From NCBI RefSeq assembly GCF_000236905.1, contig NC_016527.1, positions 124,001 through 188,000 on the forward strand: a stretch of DNA of 64,000 nucleotides, in the 5' to 3' direction. Source of the DNA: Tetrapisispora phaffii CBS 4417 (Eukaryota; Ascomycota; Saccharomycetes; Saccharomycetales; Saccharomycetaceae). A model generated the notes under the pieces. That model was not told the origin of the DNA and searched no databases. It saw nothing but the letters and a program-made list of their open reading frames with translations. The position numbers and the translations under genes are program-made. This document shows, piece by piece, positions 19,103 to 28,441 of this stretch (position 1 is the stretch's first letter; each line of letters begins with the position of its first letter).

Positions 19103-21466
19103 CTAAACTAGGTTAGCATTTACGTACGTTGAAGACATAAAACTTTCAGATTCACTAACTTCATCCATGCTGGATAAGGCATTATCTTTCATTTCAATAT
19201 ATGTCAACGCCGATTCTAAACTTAAGAAAGATGAAAAGTTCACGCTTCCAATTTGAAGCCTATTATTGTTTGGGGTATTTGGAAGGACAAGTTTTATAAT
19301 ATTTGATTTCTCCAACATTTCTCTAACATGTTTATCATTTGATATCCGGCAAAGTAATACGTCTACGTTATGTTTATGGTAATTTTCAATTATTTCAATA
19401 AGAATTTGAGATGCGGAAGAATCCAGATATGTCATACCATTTAAATCAAATATAACATACTTTGTTGGGTGAGGTGATCTTTTCCCTGCACTAGCAGGGT
19501 GTGCGTTGGTTGATCCAAACCTCTCCAAGCGGCTTAAACGTTCTTTGAGATCCTCTGTGTTTGTAAATGTAAGTGGTTCTGGTACTTTCACTATTATACA
19601 TCCTTCAATTTCTTCTAAAATTGATAGTGGAGAATCATCAATAGTATGTAACATGGTTGAACTGCTGCACTTAGTAATCGAGGTTCCTGATCTGTAATTG
19701 TCAGTATCTTCGAAATAATCATCGATATTGACAAAGTTTCTACTACCAGGTATTCTGCCAAGAATTTGTATTCTTGATTTAGCAGAAAATTTGATTATGC
19801 TGATTATCGAATAGCTACATCCAATTATTATCCCCACTTCTACTGAAAAAAAGATAGTTCCACAAGCAGTCATAAAAAATATGATCAATTCATTATAACC
19901 CTTGCATCTCCAATGAAATTTCACTTCACCTGGTGCTTCCTCGATTAAACTTAAACCTACGATTGTTGTTATTACTGACAAAACACAGGTTGGGATGAAA
20001 TGTATGTAGTTTAATAAAAATTTAATCGTCAGTACAGTGATTCCACCCATAACAACACCAGACATTACAGTTTTGGCACCAGAAAATGCGTTTATTTTTG
20101 ATCTTCCGTATCCTCCAAATGACGGCAAACCTCCTAAGAGTGAAGCTGTTAAATTCATAACACCTAATGCAACTAACTCTCTATTTGAAGAAATAGATAA
20201 TTCAAATTTTGTTCCCAATGATTTCGAAGCAGTTGTAGATTCAAAAAACCCTAATGCAGCTATAGCAAAACCAGTGTTCATCAAAATTGGGAATAGTTCT
20301 TTATTACTACTGCTTAAGGGATTTTGTAAGTTTCCTGCAATTAAATTAGAATTATTTGAGTTGACATCGCCGATTATACTAATTCCATAATTATCTTTAA
20401 AATTATAACTTGCTGATAATATGCCGGTTGAAATAACGACGATTAGTATTTCAGGTAAGAAAATTAAAGACTTATGTTTTATGATATATTTCTTTTTGCA
20501 GTATCTGACAAAATATAATATGGAAAAACAGACAACGCTCAATACGGTAGTCGGTTTATGGAAATTATTTGGTGCATATTTTATTATAAACATAATTTTC
20601 TCAAATGCTGTGTGATAATGCCGATCATTGTCAATTAGGATGCAGTTCAACTTCATTTCAGTAATTAAAGCGTCAATTACCATTACGCCACCTACAGAGC
20701 TAATAAAGCTTCTTAATAAGGGTTTACTTAAAACACTCCCCAAAAATCCTAACCTCAACAATCCACAAATAAATAAAACTAATCCACTTAAAAAAGTTAT
20801 AGTCACAGATATATTCATTCTTGAGATGTGGTCATCTTCTTGGCTTGAAAGATTATAACTGCCATGCAATTTATCCACAGCTTGGCCTACAACCAAAGAA
20901 ATCGCACCTTCAGGTCCAACGATCATTGGTGGAACAGAACCTAATATACCATAAATTACTGGAGTAATAGCTAATGAATATAAACCACATAACGGTTTAA
21001 CATGAGCAATCGAAGTTGCATAAGATAATGCTAGTGGAATCTGAAAAGATGCTAGAGATATTCCAGATATGCAATCACTAAAGAAATCTGAACAATTATA
21101 AATAGGTAGCCATCTTAAACATGGTAAATAATATTGAATCAATTGATAGAAAGTTAACTCATTCTCACCGTCATCATAAGTTTTTCTGATCCTGTGCGTG
21201 ATTGTAATATTTTGATTCATATCATGGTCATCCATTGTATTCGGATCGAATACGCTATCGATATATTTATTACTAATTTTATTTTTTGAATTGGTATTTT
21301 GGTTGATATTGTTATTTTTATTATTATTATTATTAAGAACGTTTTTTAATTGATTTGAATTCGAGTTTGTACTATTGATTGATTGTCTCCGAATGGTGCC
21401 ATACTGTGAATTAGTGTTTGTCTGAATATCATTTCTTAAAGGTGATTTGGGGGATATTAAAGTCAT
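19103..21466 (-). CDS. YPR003C: SulP-family anion transporter with STAS domain (YPR003C-like)
   Basis: The protein is 787 residues (yeast YPR003C 754). The N-terminal 110 residues are hydrophilic and Asn-rich. A SulP transporter core follows (about residues 115-560) with YYLPCLRWLPIY, DCISGISLASFQIPLALSYA, PLCGLYS, GPEGAISLVVG and GGLPSFGGYGRSKIN. A C-terminal STAS domain (about 625-760) carries VIFDLNGMTYLDSSAS. Family knowledge: SulP proteins move sulfate or related anions; the substrate of the yeast YPR003C protein is not established, and it is more divergent than Sul1/Sul2. The start is ATG at 21464-21466. It lies next to AIM45 (YPR004C) as in S. cerevisiae. Confidence 0.92.
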   Translation of the reverse strand: MTLISPKSPLRNDIQTNTNSQYGTIRRQSINSTNSNSNQLKNVLNNNNNKNNNINQNTNSKNKISNKYIDSVFDPNTMDDHDMNQNITITHRIRKTYDDGENELTFYQLIQYYLPCLRWLPIYNCSDFFSDCISGISLASFQIPLALSYATSIAHVKPLCGLYSLAITPVIYGILGSVPPMIVGPEGAISLVVGQAVDKLHGSYNLSSQEDDHISRMNISVTITFLSGLVLFICGLLRLGFLGSVLSKPLLRSFISSVGGVMVIDALITEMKLNCILIDNDRHYHTAFEKIMFIIKYAPNNFHKPTTVLSVVCFSILYFVRYCKKKYIIKHKSLIFLPEILIVVISTGILSASYNFKDNYGISIIGDVNSNNSNLIAGNLQNPLSSSNKELFPILMNTGFAIAALGFFESTTASKSLGTKFELSISSNRELVALGVMNLTASLLGGLPSFGGYGRSKINAFSGAKTVMSGVVMGGITVLTIKFLLNYIHFIPTCVLSVITTIVGLSLIEEAPGEVKFHWRCKGYNELIIFFMTACGTIFFSVEVGIIIGCSYSIISIIKFSAKSRIQILGRIPGSRNFVNIDDYFEDTDNYRSGTSITKCSSSTMLHTIDDSPLSILEEIEGCIIVKVPEPLTFTNTEDLKERLSRLERFGSTNAHPASAGKRSPHPTKYVIFDLNGMTYLDSSASQILIEIIENYHKHNVDVLLCRISNDKHVREMLEKSNIIKLVLPNTPNNNRLQIGSVNFSSFLSLESALTYIEMKDNALSSMDEVSESESFMSSTYVNANLV

Positions 21467-21986
21467 AGTGCAACGTATTATTAAATTATAAGAACATTAA
21501 AAAAAAATTGGTTAACTTCTTGTCTAGTAAAAATGATAAATCTCGTATGTTGTATAAGCATGTGTTTCTTTTGTGCTGTTTCCTGTTAGCTTTTTTTTAT
21601 TATTATTGATTTATAACTGAATAGGTTATATGAAACACTATTTATCTACTTTAATCAATATTTCACTTCATTTTTATAATATAAATTAATGTTTTATTAT
21701 AAGATAAGAGTCGAAAGAAAGGGGACATTTTTAGTATAAATATTTAGCAATGATTTCTATCTCAAAATTATAAAATCAAAAATGACTACAACGCGCGTTT
21801 AGAATGNNNNNNNNNNNNNNNNNNNNCGTTAGTTAAATTTAAATTTCAACTGATACATATATACATATTAGTAATGGTATTTGAATTATATTGAATATAC
21901 GAATAATGATATTTAAAAGAATAGTAACAATGATATATAAGAGGTAAAGAAATACATCTGGTAAGATTTTATAAATTTGGAGATTT
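21467..21986. other. Intergenic SulP-AIM45, interrupted by an assembly gap
   Basis: This tandem spacer on the minus strand is AT-rich, with the N run at 21807-21826 inside. Its true length is unknown because the gap size is nominal. No site recognised. Confidence 0.6.
21807..21826. other. Scaffold gap, 20 N
   Basis: Exactly twenty N separate two contigs between the SulP gene and AIM45. The round number suggests a placeholder. The genes on both sides are intact and are neighbours in S. cerevisiae (YPR003C, YPR004C), so the join is plausible. Confidence 0.95.
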
Positions 21987-23051
21987 TCAAGGTAACTTTT
22001 CAGTTAATTCTGGAACTACTGCGTTTAAATCACCTACGATATAGTAATCGGCAACTTTAAATATTGGTGCATCTGGATCGTTATTAATGGCTACTATTTT
22101 TTTAGAATTTTTCATACCTGCTATATGTTGAATAGCACCGGATATACCAACAGCAACATATAAATCAGGTGCAACAATTTTTCCTGTTTGACCTATTTGT
22201 AACGAATTGTCCAATAAGTTGTTATCGACAGCAGCTCTGGTGCCACCAATAGCAGCATTCAACTTATCCGCTAGTGGATCTAAAAGTTTATCAAAAGTTT
22301 CTTTATCTTTTAAAGCACGACCACCTGCTACTACGATTTTAGCACCATTTAAATCTGGCCTTTTACTTTCAACTATTTTATTACCTTCCCAAGTAATAGT
22401 TAAATTTTCTGGATTAATAATCTCTTCTAATTCTTTTATTTCTGTGTTTGAGTTAGATGAATCAGCATTTTCAGTGACATCAAGGGTGTTTGGGAAGGCG
22501 GATGATCTTATGCTAATGAATTTCTTTGCTTGTTTTGAACTATCTATAGTTTCAATTAAATTACCAGCAAAAATGGGTCTCTTAAATATATTTTTGTCGG
22601 AGGCATCAATTTCAATAACATCATTTATTGGTTGATAATTGAAAATTGAAGAGATACGTGGTAAAATATTTTTACCAAAATTGGAACTTGATATAATAAA
22701 ATTACTAAAATTGTCTCCATTATTTTCATCTAATATTTTAATTAAATTTGGAGTAAAAATTTCAGGTAATTTTGAATCAAATATTTCATCTTGTGAATAG
22801 ATAATTTCATTCAATTGTTGTATCTTATAATCCTTAATTAAACTTTCTGCAATCTTGGAAGAGTTTTTACCTAAAATCAAAGCGACGATTGGTTTATTTA
22901 ATTGTTGAGCTGCAGACAATGTTGATAATGATTGAGGTAACAATTTACCATCATTTGAAGTTTCAATAAACGCAAAAGTGGATTTGTGCACCTTCAAAAA
23001 CGTTTGAAAGTTCTTTTTTAAAATATTATGTTTATTAGTGAATCTGAACAT
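21987..23051 (-). CDS. AIM45: Electron transfer flavoprotein alpha subunit (Aim45)
   Basis: The protein is 354 residues (yeast 344). It begins with a basic, hydroxylated stretch (MFRFTNKHNILKKNFQTF) typical of a mitochondrial presequence. The N-terminal domain is the ETF adenosine-nucleotide fold. The C-terminal FAD-binding domain (about residues 230-350) has the family signature: GGRALKDKE, GGTRAAVD, GQTGKIVAPDLYVAVGISGA, QHIAGMKNSKKIVAINND and PIFKVADYYIVGDL. Family knowledge: ETF-alpha pairs with ETF-beta (Cir1 in yeast) and passes electrons toward ETF dehydrogenase (Cir2). The start is ATG at 23049-23051. Confidence 0.95.
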   Translation of the reverse strand: MFRFTNKHNILKKNFQTFLKVHKSTFAFIETSNDGKLLPQSLSTLSAAQQLNKPIVALILGKNSSKIAESLIKDYKIQQLNEIIYSQDEIFDSKLPEIFTPNLIKILDENNGDNFSNFIISSSNFGKNILPRISSIFNYQPINDVIEIDASDKNIFKRPIFAGNLIETIDSSKQAKKFISIRSSAFPNTLDVTENADSSNSNTEIKELEEIINPENLTITWEGNKIVESKRPDLNGAKIVVAGGRALKDKETFDKLLDPLADKLNAAIGGTRAAVDNNLLDNSLQIGQTGKIVAPDLYVAVGISGAIQHIAGMKNSKKIVAINNDPDAPIFKVADYYIVGDLNAVVPELTEKLP

Positions 23052-24285
23052 ATTTTTATTCTAACCTTAGCAGATAAATATTATTAGAGCAGTCAGTAAT
23101 AAAAGAAAGAAATGCGGTTAATTGGACTGCAATTATTGTTCTCACTTTCTTTTTATATAAATAGTAGTCAATATTATTGACCAAATATATATACCTTATA
23201 TAAACAAATTTATATATCTTGCGAATCTAATAAGCAATTTAATTGACTCATTTAAACTGTCAATTGATTATATGTATTGTATTGAGAGAAGAAGGTGTTA
23301 ATGGATATTGAATTAATCATATTCCCATATATGACGACTATATTCGGGTAATGTGCATGTCTACATATTTAGTGAACGACTCAACATGGTTATCAGTATC
23401 TTTTCTCAATGATTAAGTTGCGAGATGAAAGTTTATTTAAGGTCATATTCTGTATTATCATACATATATATATGCGTGTGTGCGTTTCAAGACAAATCTA
23501 TTGTCTCAACCAATGTTTCTTTTCTTATTGCTTTCATTAAAATGATGTATTAAGTTTTCATGCACATTTTTTTAAATTTTAGATTTTACTGCTTAATATA
23601 ATGACATTCAGTCACTAAAAGTTAAAAAGTATAGATCTGTAAAAATAATTATCAATTCACACAAAGAAGATTTTAAAACTCATTCTCTTCCAAGACTTTT
23701 CAATCTAAGAAGGGTATAAACATAATATACTGCAAGTTTAATAATAAACTTATCTTACCTTTAGGCAATGCAACATCACTCAAAAAGTGGTTGACATTTC
23801 TAAAACTTCAACTACCATCAACATAATTTCGAAAACTTAAACCTATTTTTATTCAATTGGTGTCATATATATAAAACACATAAACCATTTCAAGTGTGTC
23901 TGTCATTTATGTTCATTCAGTCCCTTTAAATTTATAATATAAACTTAGAAATTAATGCAGCAGCAGGTACATTTCTCAAATGAAATCAAATCCGTAAATT
24001 TGAAAAATATGAAAAATATGAAATCCTATATATTACGAAATGAAAATATATCAAGTATTTCAGCGAAAGGTTATTATCAAATTTATTTAAATGAGTAGTA
24101 TCAGGACATCTCCTATAACGATTATCTCGTTGATCCGTTTTTTTCTTTTCTAAAACAATACTTCACATTATTTAAGATATTGTCTTAGATATAGTTTTAT
24201 TACAACGATCTACAATTACCAATTAGAAAACAACAACTAATTTACAGGAATACATAATAAATAGGAAAACAAGACAAAATAAAAC
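23052..24285. other. Divergent AIM45-CYSTM intergenic region
   Basis: This spacer is 1,234 bp, AT-rich, with ATGAAAAAT-type repeats (about 24000-24025). HAL1, which follows AIM45 in S. cerevisiae, is absent here. No RNA gene or clear factor site seen. Confidence 0.4.
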
Positions 24286-24618
24286 ATGTCAGCTAACGAA
24301 TATTACAATAACGACAATAAAGCTAGTTACTCTCGTCCAAGTGTTCCTCCTCCACAACAAAGCTCTCAAAATAGAGGTTACCAACAACCACAGTATCAAC
24401 AACAACCACAATATCAACAACCACAGTATCAACAACCACAGTATCAACAACAACCACAGTACCAACAACAACCACAATATTATCAACAAGGTCAACCTCA
24501 ACAGCAACAACAACCTATTTATGTTCAACAACAAGCTCCACAAAGGGGTAATGATGATTGTATGACAGCTTGTTTGGCAGCATTGTGTGTTTGTTGTACT
24601 TTAGATTTATTATTTTAG
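24286..24618 (+). CDS. CYSTM-domain protein (YBR016W/YDL012C family)
   Basis: The protein is 110 residues (yeast YBR016W 128). It has a hydrophilic start [10 protein letters not shown] and [10 protein letters not shown], then a Gln/Tyr/Pro repeat of about 40 residues built from QYQQQP units. The Cys-rich C-terminal CYSTM module (residues about 90-110) reads [21 protein letters not shown] in two parts: [11 protein letters not shown] and [10 protein letters not shown]. Family knowledge: these tail-anchored proteins sit at the plasma membrane, and their cysteines are likely acylated or metal-linked; function is uncertain. YDL012C has an intron in S. cerevisiae; this gene reads without one. The YBR016W and YDL012C names are duplicates and not distinguished here. 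Confidence 0.9.
   Translation: MSANEYYNNDNKASYSRPSVPPPQQSSQNRGYQQPQYQQQPQYQQPQYQQPQYQQQPQYQQQPQYYQQGQPQQQQQPIYVQQQAPQRGNDDCMTACLAALCVCCTLDLLF
24382..24489 (+). repeat. Coding minisatellite, QYQQ(Q)P units
   Basis: Near-perfect copies of CAACCACAGTATCAA with alternating extra CAA codons encode the Gln/Tyr/Pro tract of the CYSTM protein. The repeat keeps the reading frame (15- and 18-base units), so copy number can change without breaking the gene. Confidence 0.85.
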
Positions 24619-25749
24619 ATGGAATGTAATTTAAGGAAAACTAATAATGATTTTATGTATATATGTACATACATACATATGTTATTATTCATATTTGCAA
24701 TTAACAATTAATAAGAAGACAGTACTATTATAATAATTAATTGTTTTTTTGTATGTTGTTCTTTATCATCAATCTATAATATTAAAGGAAGGTGATCTTT
24801 TTATTCAAGCAAACTATTACAAGAAAAATGTGAGTTCAAGATTAAACAAAATCTATTTTTTTTATTACACTAATGACTAATTATATTCTTTGATCATTTA
24901 CAATGTTTTTTGTACTGTCACTACTTAATTTCAGATGTTCCTTATATATCTTTTTATCTACAATAGCTTTTTATAACTCTAATACATTATCAATTTTTCA
25001 ATGCAATGAGAAGATGGTATTAAGTGAAAAGAAAAATAACGCTTCCTCTATTATTAAATAACTTAGATAGATCAGTGACAAACTATTAATGATAGTTCGA
25101 TACCTTCCTGTTTTCAAAGTATAACTCATATTTTAAGATTCAATTGATAACTCAAATATCACAAAAATATCATGAATCACGTATTCTTATGATTCGCTAA
25201 GTTAACCTATATTCAACAAAAGTGAAGAACAATACATCTCATCATCTCTACACCTCTAATAGGAAGCAGTTCAGTTAGCAAGCGAATCCAATCATGTTAG
25301 CTTGTAGGTCAATGCCTTTTTTTTCATGTCTTTTAAAGGTACCTGTGACTCTGTTCAAATCTATACCTTTTTCAAATATGCGAACATTCAATAATTAAAG
25401 ACCCCATGAATTAAACGGTCTAATAAAATAAGTCATGATCAAAAGTATCAAATGATATTAATTTAAGGTTGCATGCATTATTATAATTTGATTAAAAATA
25501 AAACCAGTATATAAGCAAGGTTATTTCATTAACTTATGTTCATATTTCAAATTTATTAATGCTATATTTATTCTATTTCATTTTAGTGTTGTCTATTTAA
25601 TAATTTTGTCATGATAATATTCTATACATAGCAGCAGAAGTTAGACATCGATCTTCTCAGTTAAAACTGACATACATATCCAAATATTAATTTTGCTCAT
25701 AACTATCAAGAGTCATATCATTTACAAACAAATTTGATTCATATACAAC
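24619..25749. other. Intergenic CYSTM-ADE1 with ADE1 upstream region
   Basis: This 1,131-bp tandem spacer is AT-rich. It contains TGACTC at 25346-25351 (about 400 bp before ADE1) and GAGTCA at 25710-25715 (35 bp before it, probably in the leader). TGACTC is the core of Bas1/Gcn4 sites that control purine genes in S. cerevisiae. No RNA gene seen. Confidence 0.4.
25346..25351 (+). promoter_or_regulatory. Possible Bas1/Gcn4 site upstream of ADE1
   Basis: TGACTC matches the core bound by Bas1 and Gcn4 at yeast ADE genes. It lies about 400 bp upstream of the ADE1 start. A six-base match alone is weak. Confidence 0.3.
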
Positions 25750-26670
25750 ATGTCACTCACCGCTACAGATTTGGGGAATATTTTACCATTGATTAATAGA
25801 GGTAAAGTTAGAGATATATATCAAGTTGATTCAAATACTTTATTGTTTATAGCAACCGATCGTATATCTGCGTATGATGTTATAATGGAGAATGCAATTC
25901 CTAATAAGGGGATTCTTTTAACCAAATTATCCGAATTTTGGTTTGAGTTTTTAAAAGATGATGTAAGAAACCATTTAGTCGAAATTCCAAAAGGGAAATC
26001 GATCTTTGATTTCCTACCGAAAGAACTAGGTGAGCCAAAATATAGATCTCAGATCGAAAATAGGTCAATGCTAATTAATAAGTTTAAACTAATTCCTTTA
26101 GAAGTTATCGTTCGCGGCTATATAACAGGATCTGCTTGGTCCGAATATCAAAAGAGCCGCACTGTACATGGCTTACAGCAACCGGATGGGTTGTTAGAAT
26201 CACAAAAGTTTCCTAAACCTATATTTACACCTTCAACAAAAGCTGAACAAGGTGAACATGATGAAAATATATCCATTGAACAAGCTTCGAAGCTGATTGG
26301 AAAAGACTTAGTAAACAGAGTGGATGAGCTTGCAGTGAAATTATATTCCAAATGTAGAGATTATGCAGCTAAGAAGGGTATATTAATTGCTGATACTAAA
26401 TTTGAATTTGGTATTGATGAAAAGACAAATGAAATTATCTTGGTTGATGAAGTCTTAACACCAGATTCTTCAAGATTTTGGAATAGTGCGACTTATGAAC
26501 TAGGAAAATCACAAAATTCTTATGATAAACAGTTTTTAAGAGATTGGTTAACTACCAACAAGCTAAAAGGTGTCAATGGTGTAAAAATGCCAGAAGATAT
26601 TGTTATGAAAACAAGAGCCAAATATATTGAAGCCTATGAAAGAATTACTGGTAAAACTTATACTTTATGA
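25750..26670 (+). CDS. ADE1: SAICAR synthetase (purine synthesis)
   Basis: The protein is 306 residues, the same length as yeast Ade1. It makes phosphoribosyl-aminoimidazole-succinocarboxamide from CAIR, aspartate and ATP in de novo purine synthesis. Family motifs: GKVRDIYQVD near residue 18 (ATP-binding start), TDRISAYDVIMENAIPNKG, LIPLEVIVRGYITGSAW (the first SAICAR synthetase signature), and LVDEVLTPDSSRFW (the second). The start is ATG at 25750. It is convergent with KIN3, and the order ADE1, KIN3, CDC15 is that of S. cerevisiae YAR015W to YAR019C. Confidence 0.98.
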   Translation: MSLTATDLGNILPLINRGKVRDIYQVDSNTLLFIATDRISAYDVIMENAIPNKGILLTKLSEFWFEFLKDDVRNHLVEIPKGKSIFDFLPKELGEPKYRSQIENRSMLINKFKLIPLEVIVRGYITGSAWSEYQKSRTVHGLQQPDGLLESQKFPKPIFTPSTKAEQGEHDENISIEQASKLIGKDLVNRVDELAVKLYSKCRDYAAKKGILIADTKFEFGIDEKTNEIILVDEVLTPDSSRFWNSATYELGKSQNSYDKQFLRDWLTTNKLKGVNGVKMPEDIVMKTRAKYIEAYERITGKTYTL

Positions 26671-26810
26671 ATGTGAAACCCCTTTTTAAACTAGTTTTAT
26701 AATTCACCAATATTTAAATATTTCACATAGATTTTATACGATTAACTCTGAAAATAATTTTTTCGTTACATTAAAAAAATTCTCCTTATGTAATTTAAAT
26801 ATATTAAAAT

Positions 26811-28043
26811 TTATTGATATCTAGTTTCCCAGTTAAATGCAGGTTTCGACAATGTCTTTCCGTAATATCCTTGAATAGAGTCTGGAACTTTAGACATCTT
26901 TTTCCCATCCATTGCATCACGTATGCCTTGTTCTAATGCAATTTCAAAATGCTCTTTTAATCTATGAACCTCTCTTTCATAGTCCACAGCTTGTTTCTCT
27001 AGTAATTTCTCTATATTAACCAATTCCTTTTCATAGTCTAATAAATTTTTTTCGAATCTTTCCAGTTGCAATGATTTTCTGGCTGTTCTAATCTGTATAT
27101 CCTGTAATAATTCAAATGTTGATGGTCTAGTTTTTAAATTAATATCAATCATAGAATGAATGATTGCATTCAACCCATTAGAATAATAATCAGGTATTCT
27201 ATCAAATTTTCCTGCTTTTATTTTATTTTGAAGTTCAGTATAGTTTTTTGCCTGAAAAGGCGGATGCAGAGAACATATCTCGTAAATCACACACCCTAAT
27301 GACCATATATCACTTAATGGAGAATATGGTTGATCCATTAAGACCTCCGGTGACATATAATATGGAGTACCTACATAAGTGGTGGCAAACTGAATAGAAG
27401 TTTCAAGAGACTTAGCTAAGCCAAAGTCACCTAATTTAACAATAACTTCACTATAATCAACAGTAGCTTTCCCTCCTGATTCATTGTTTCCATCATGGGA
27501 ACTTAAAAATATATTACCAGGTTTCAAATCACGATGAATAACAATATTTTTACCTTTACCTGGTGGTCTCATTCTATCATATATTGATACTAAAGATGGC
27601 AAGTCTTCACCATAGTGACATTTGTACAAAGCCATTAATATTTGAGCTAATATCCCCCAAACAATTTTTTCTGGAGTATATTTATGATCTTGTTTATAAT
27701 GTTTGATCATCTTAGAAAGATCACCTCTTGAGCAATATTCCATATATAAATATAAAACTTCTTTTTGTTCATCAAAGTCCCAGTTATAAAACTCTACAAT
27801 ATTCTCCTGTTTCAATTGTGATAAAATGGCACATTCTGCAATAAGTTGTTGTCTTTCCTTACTATTCATGTGACCATACTTGATATCTTTACGAACCATC
27901 AGTTTTTTAGTCGGTATATGAATAACTTTTCTAACTGAGCCAAATGACCCTCTACCTATTTCTTCCAGTACTTGGTATTCATTATGTTTTGGAGTCTGGT
28001 GGACGAAATTTTGATAATCTATATTGTTTGTTCGTCTCTGCAT
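26811..28043 (-). CDS. KIN3: NIMA-related protein kinase Kin3
   Basis: The protein is 410 residues (yeast 435). Kinase domain about residues 23-315: glycine loop GRGSFGSV (30-37), lysine in VRKDIKYG (K52), a long insertion after helix E, HRDLKPGN (170-177), DFGLA (206-210) and GTPYYMSPE (225-233). The insertion before the DFG motif is shorter than in S. cerevisiae, which accounts for the length. A basic, coiled-coil-prone tail (about 320-390) follows and the end is NWETRYQ. Family knowledge: Kin3 is the yeast NIMA relative, acting in mitosis and the DNA damage response. Start ATG at 28041-28043. Confidence 0.96.
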   Translation of the reverse strand: MQRRTNNIDYQNFVHQTPKHNEYQVLEEIGRGSFGSVRKVIHIPTKKLMVRKDIKYGHMNSKERQQLIAECAILSQLKQENIVEFYNWDFDEQKEVLYLYMEYCSRGDLSKMIKHYKQDHKYTPEKIVWGILAQILMALYKCHYGEDLPSLVSIYDRMRPPGKGKNIVIHRDLKPGNIFLSSHDGNNESGGKATVDYSEVIVKLGDFGLAKSLETSIQFATTYVGTPYYMSPEVLMDQPYSPLSDIWSLGCVIYEICSLHPPFQAKNYTELQNKIKAGKFDRIPDYYSNGLNAIIHSMIDINLKTRPSTFELLQDIQIRTARKSLQLERFEKNLLDYEKELVNIEKLLEKQAVDYEREVHRLKEHFEIALEQGIRDAMDGKKMSKVPDSIQGYYGKTLSKPAFNWETRYQ

Positions 28044-28441
28044 TCCTGAAACTACGCTATTCTTCTTGGAAACAATTTATAATGAGTCTAAAACATACAT
28101 GTAAACAGTTACATTTTTTTAGTGATAATATAATATAATATAATGATAATTAAAGGTTAGGTTAATAAGAAAGAATTTGGATATCGAATAATTTATAACT
28201 ATATGACCTTATTCTATAGTGCAAATTTCACACATCGCAATGATGTTGACAAATTTCCGATTTAGGAAAAATATTGAATTTTTCAATTCATAATGAAAAA
28301 TATTACTTACATAGTTTTTTTTACATAATGACATACTGTACATGATAATTAAATAACATTTTTGTAATAAAGATTATTATGTATGTTCGCAAAAAAACAA
28401 ACAAACAGACTAGCTATTTAAGTTAAATGCATATAATTATG
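28044..28441. other. Intergenic CDC15-KIN3
   Basis: This tandem spacer on the minus strand, 398 bp, is AT-rich with a TAATA repeat near 28128-28143. An ATTTCCGATTT stretch near 28252 resembles a CDEIII core but lacks the flanking elements. Nothing else seen. Confidence 0.4.

Noticed and set aside
28246..28262. CDEIII-like AAATTTCCGATTT between KIN3 and CDC15
   Set aside because: The core ends GATT rather than GAAA, and no CDEI lies nearby.
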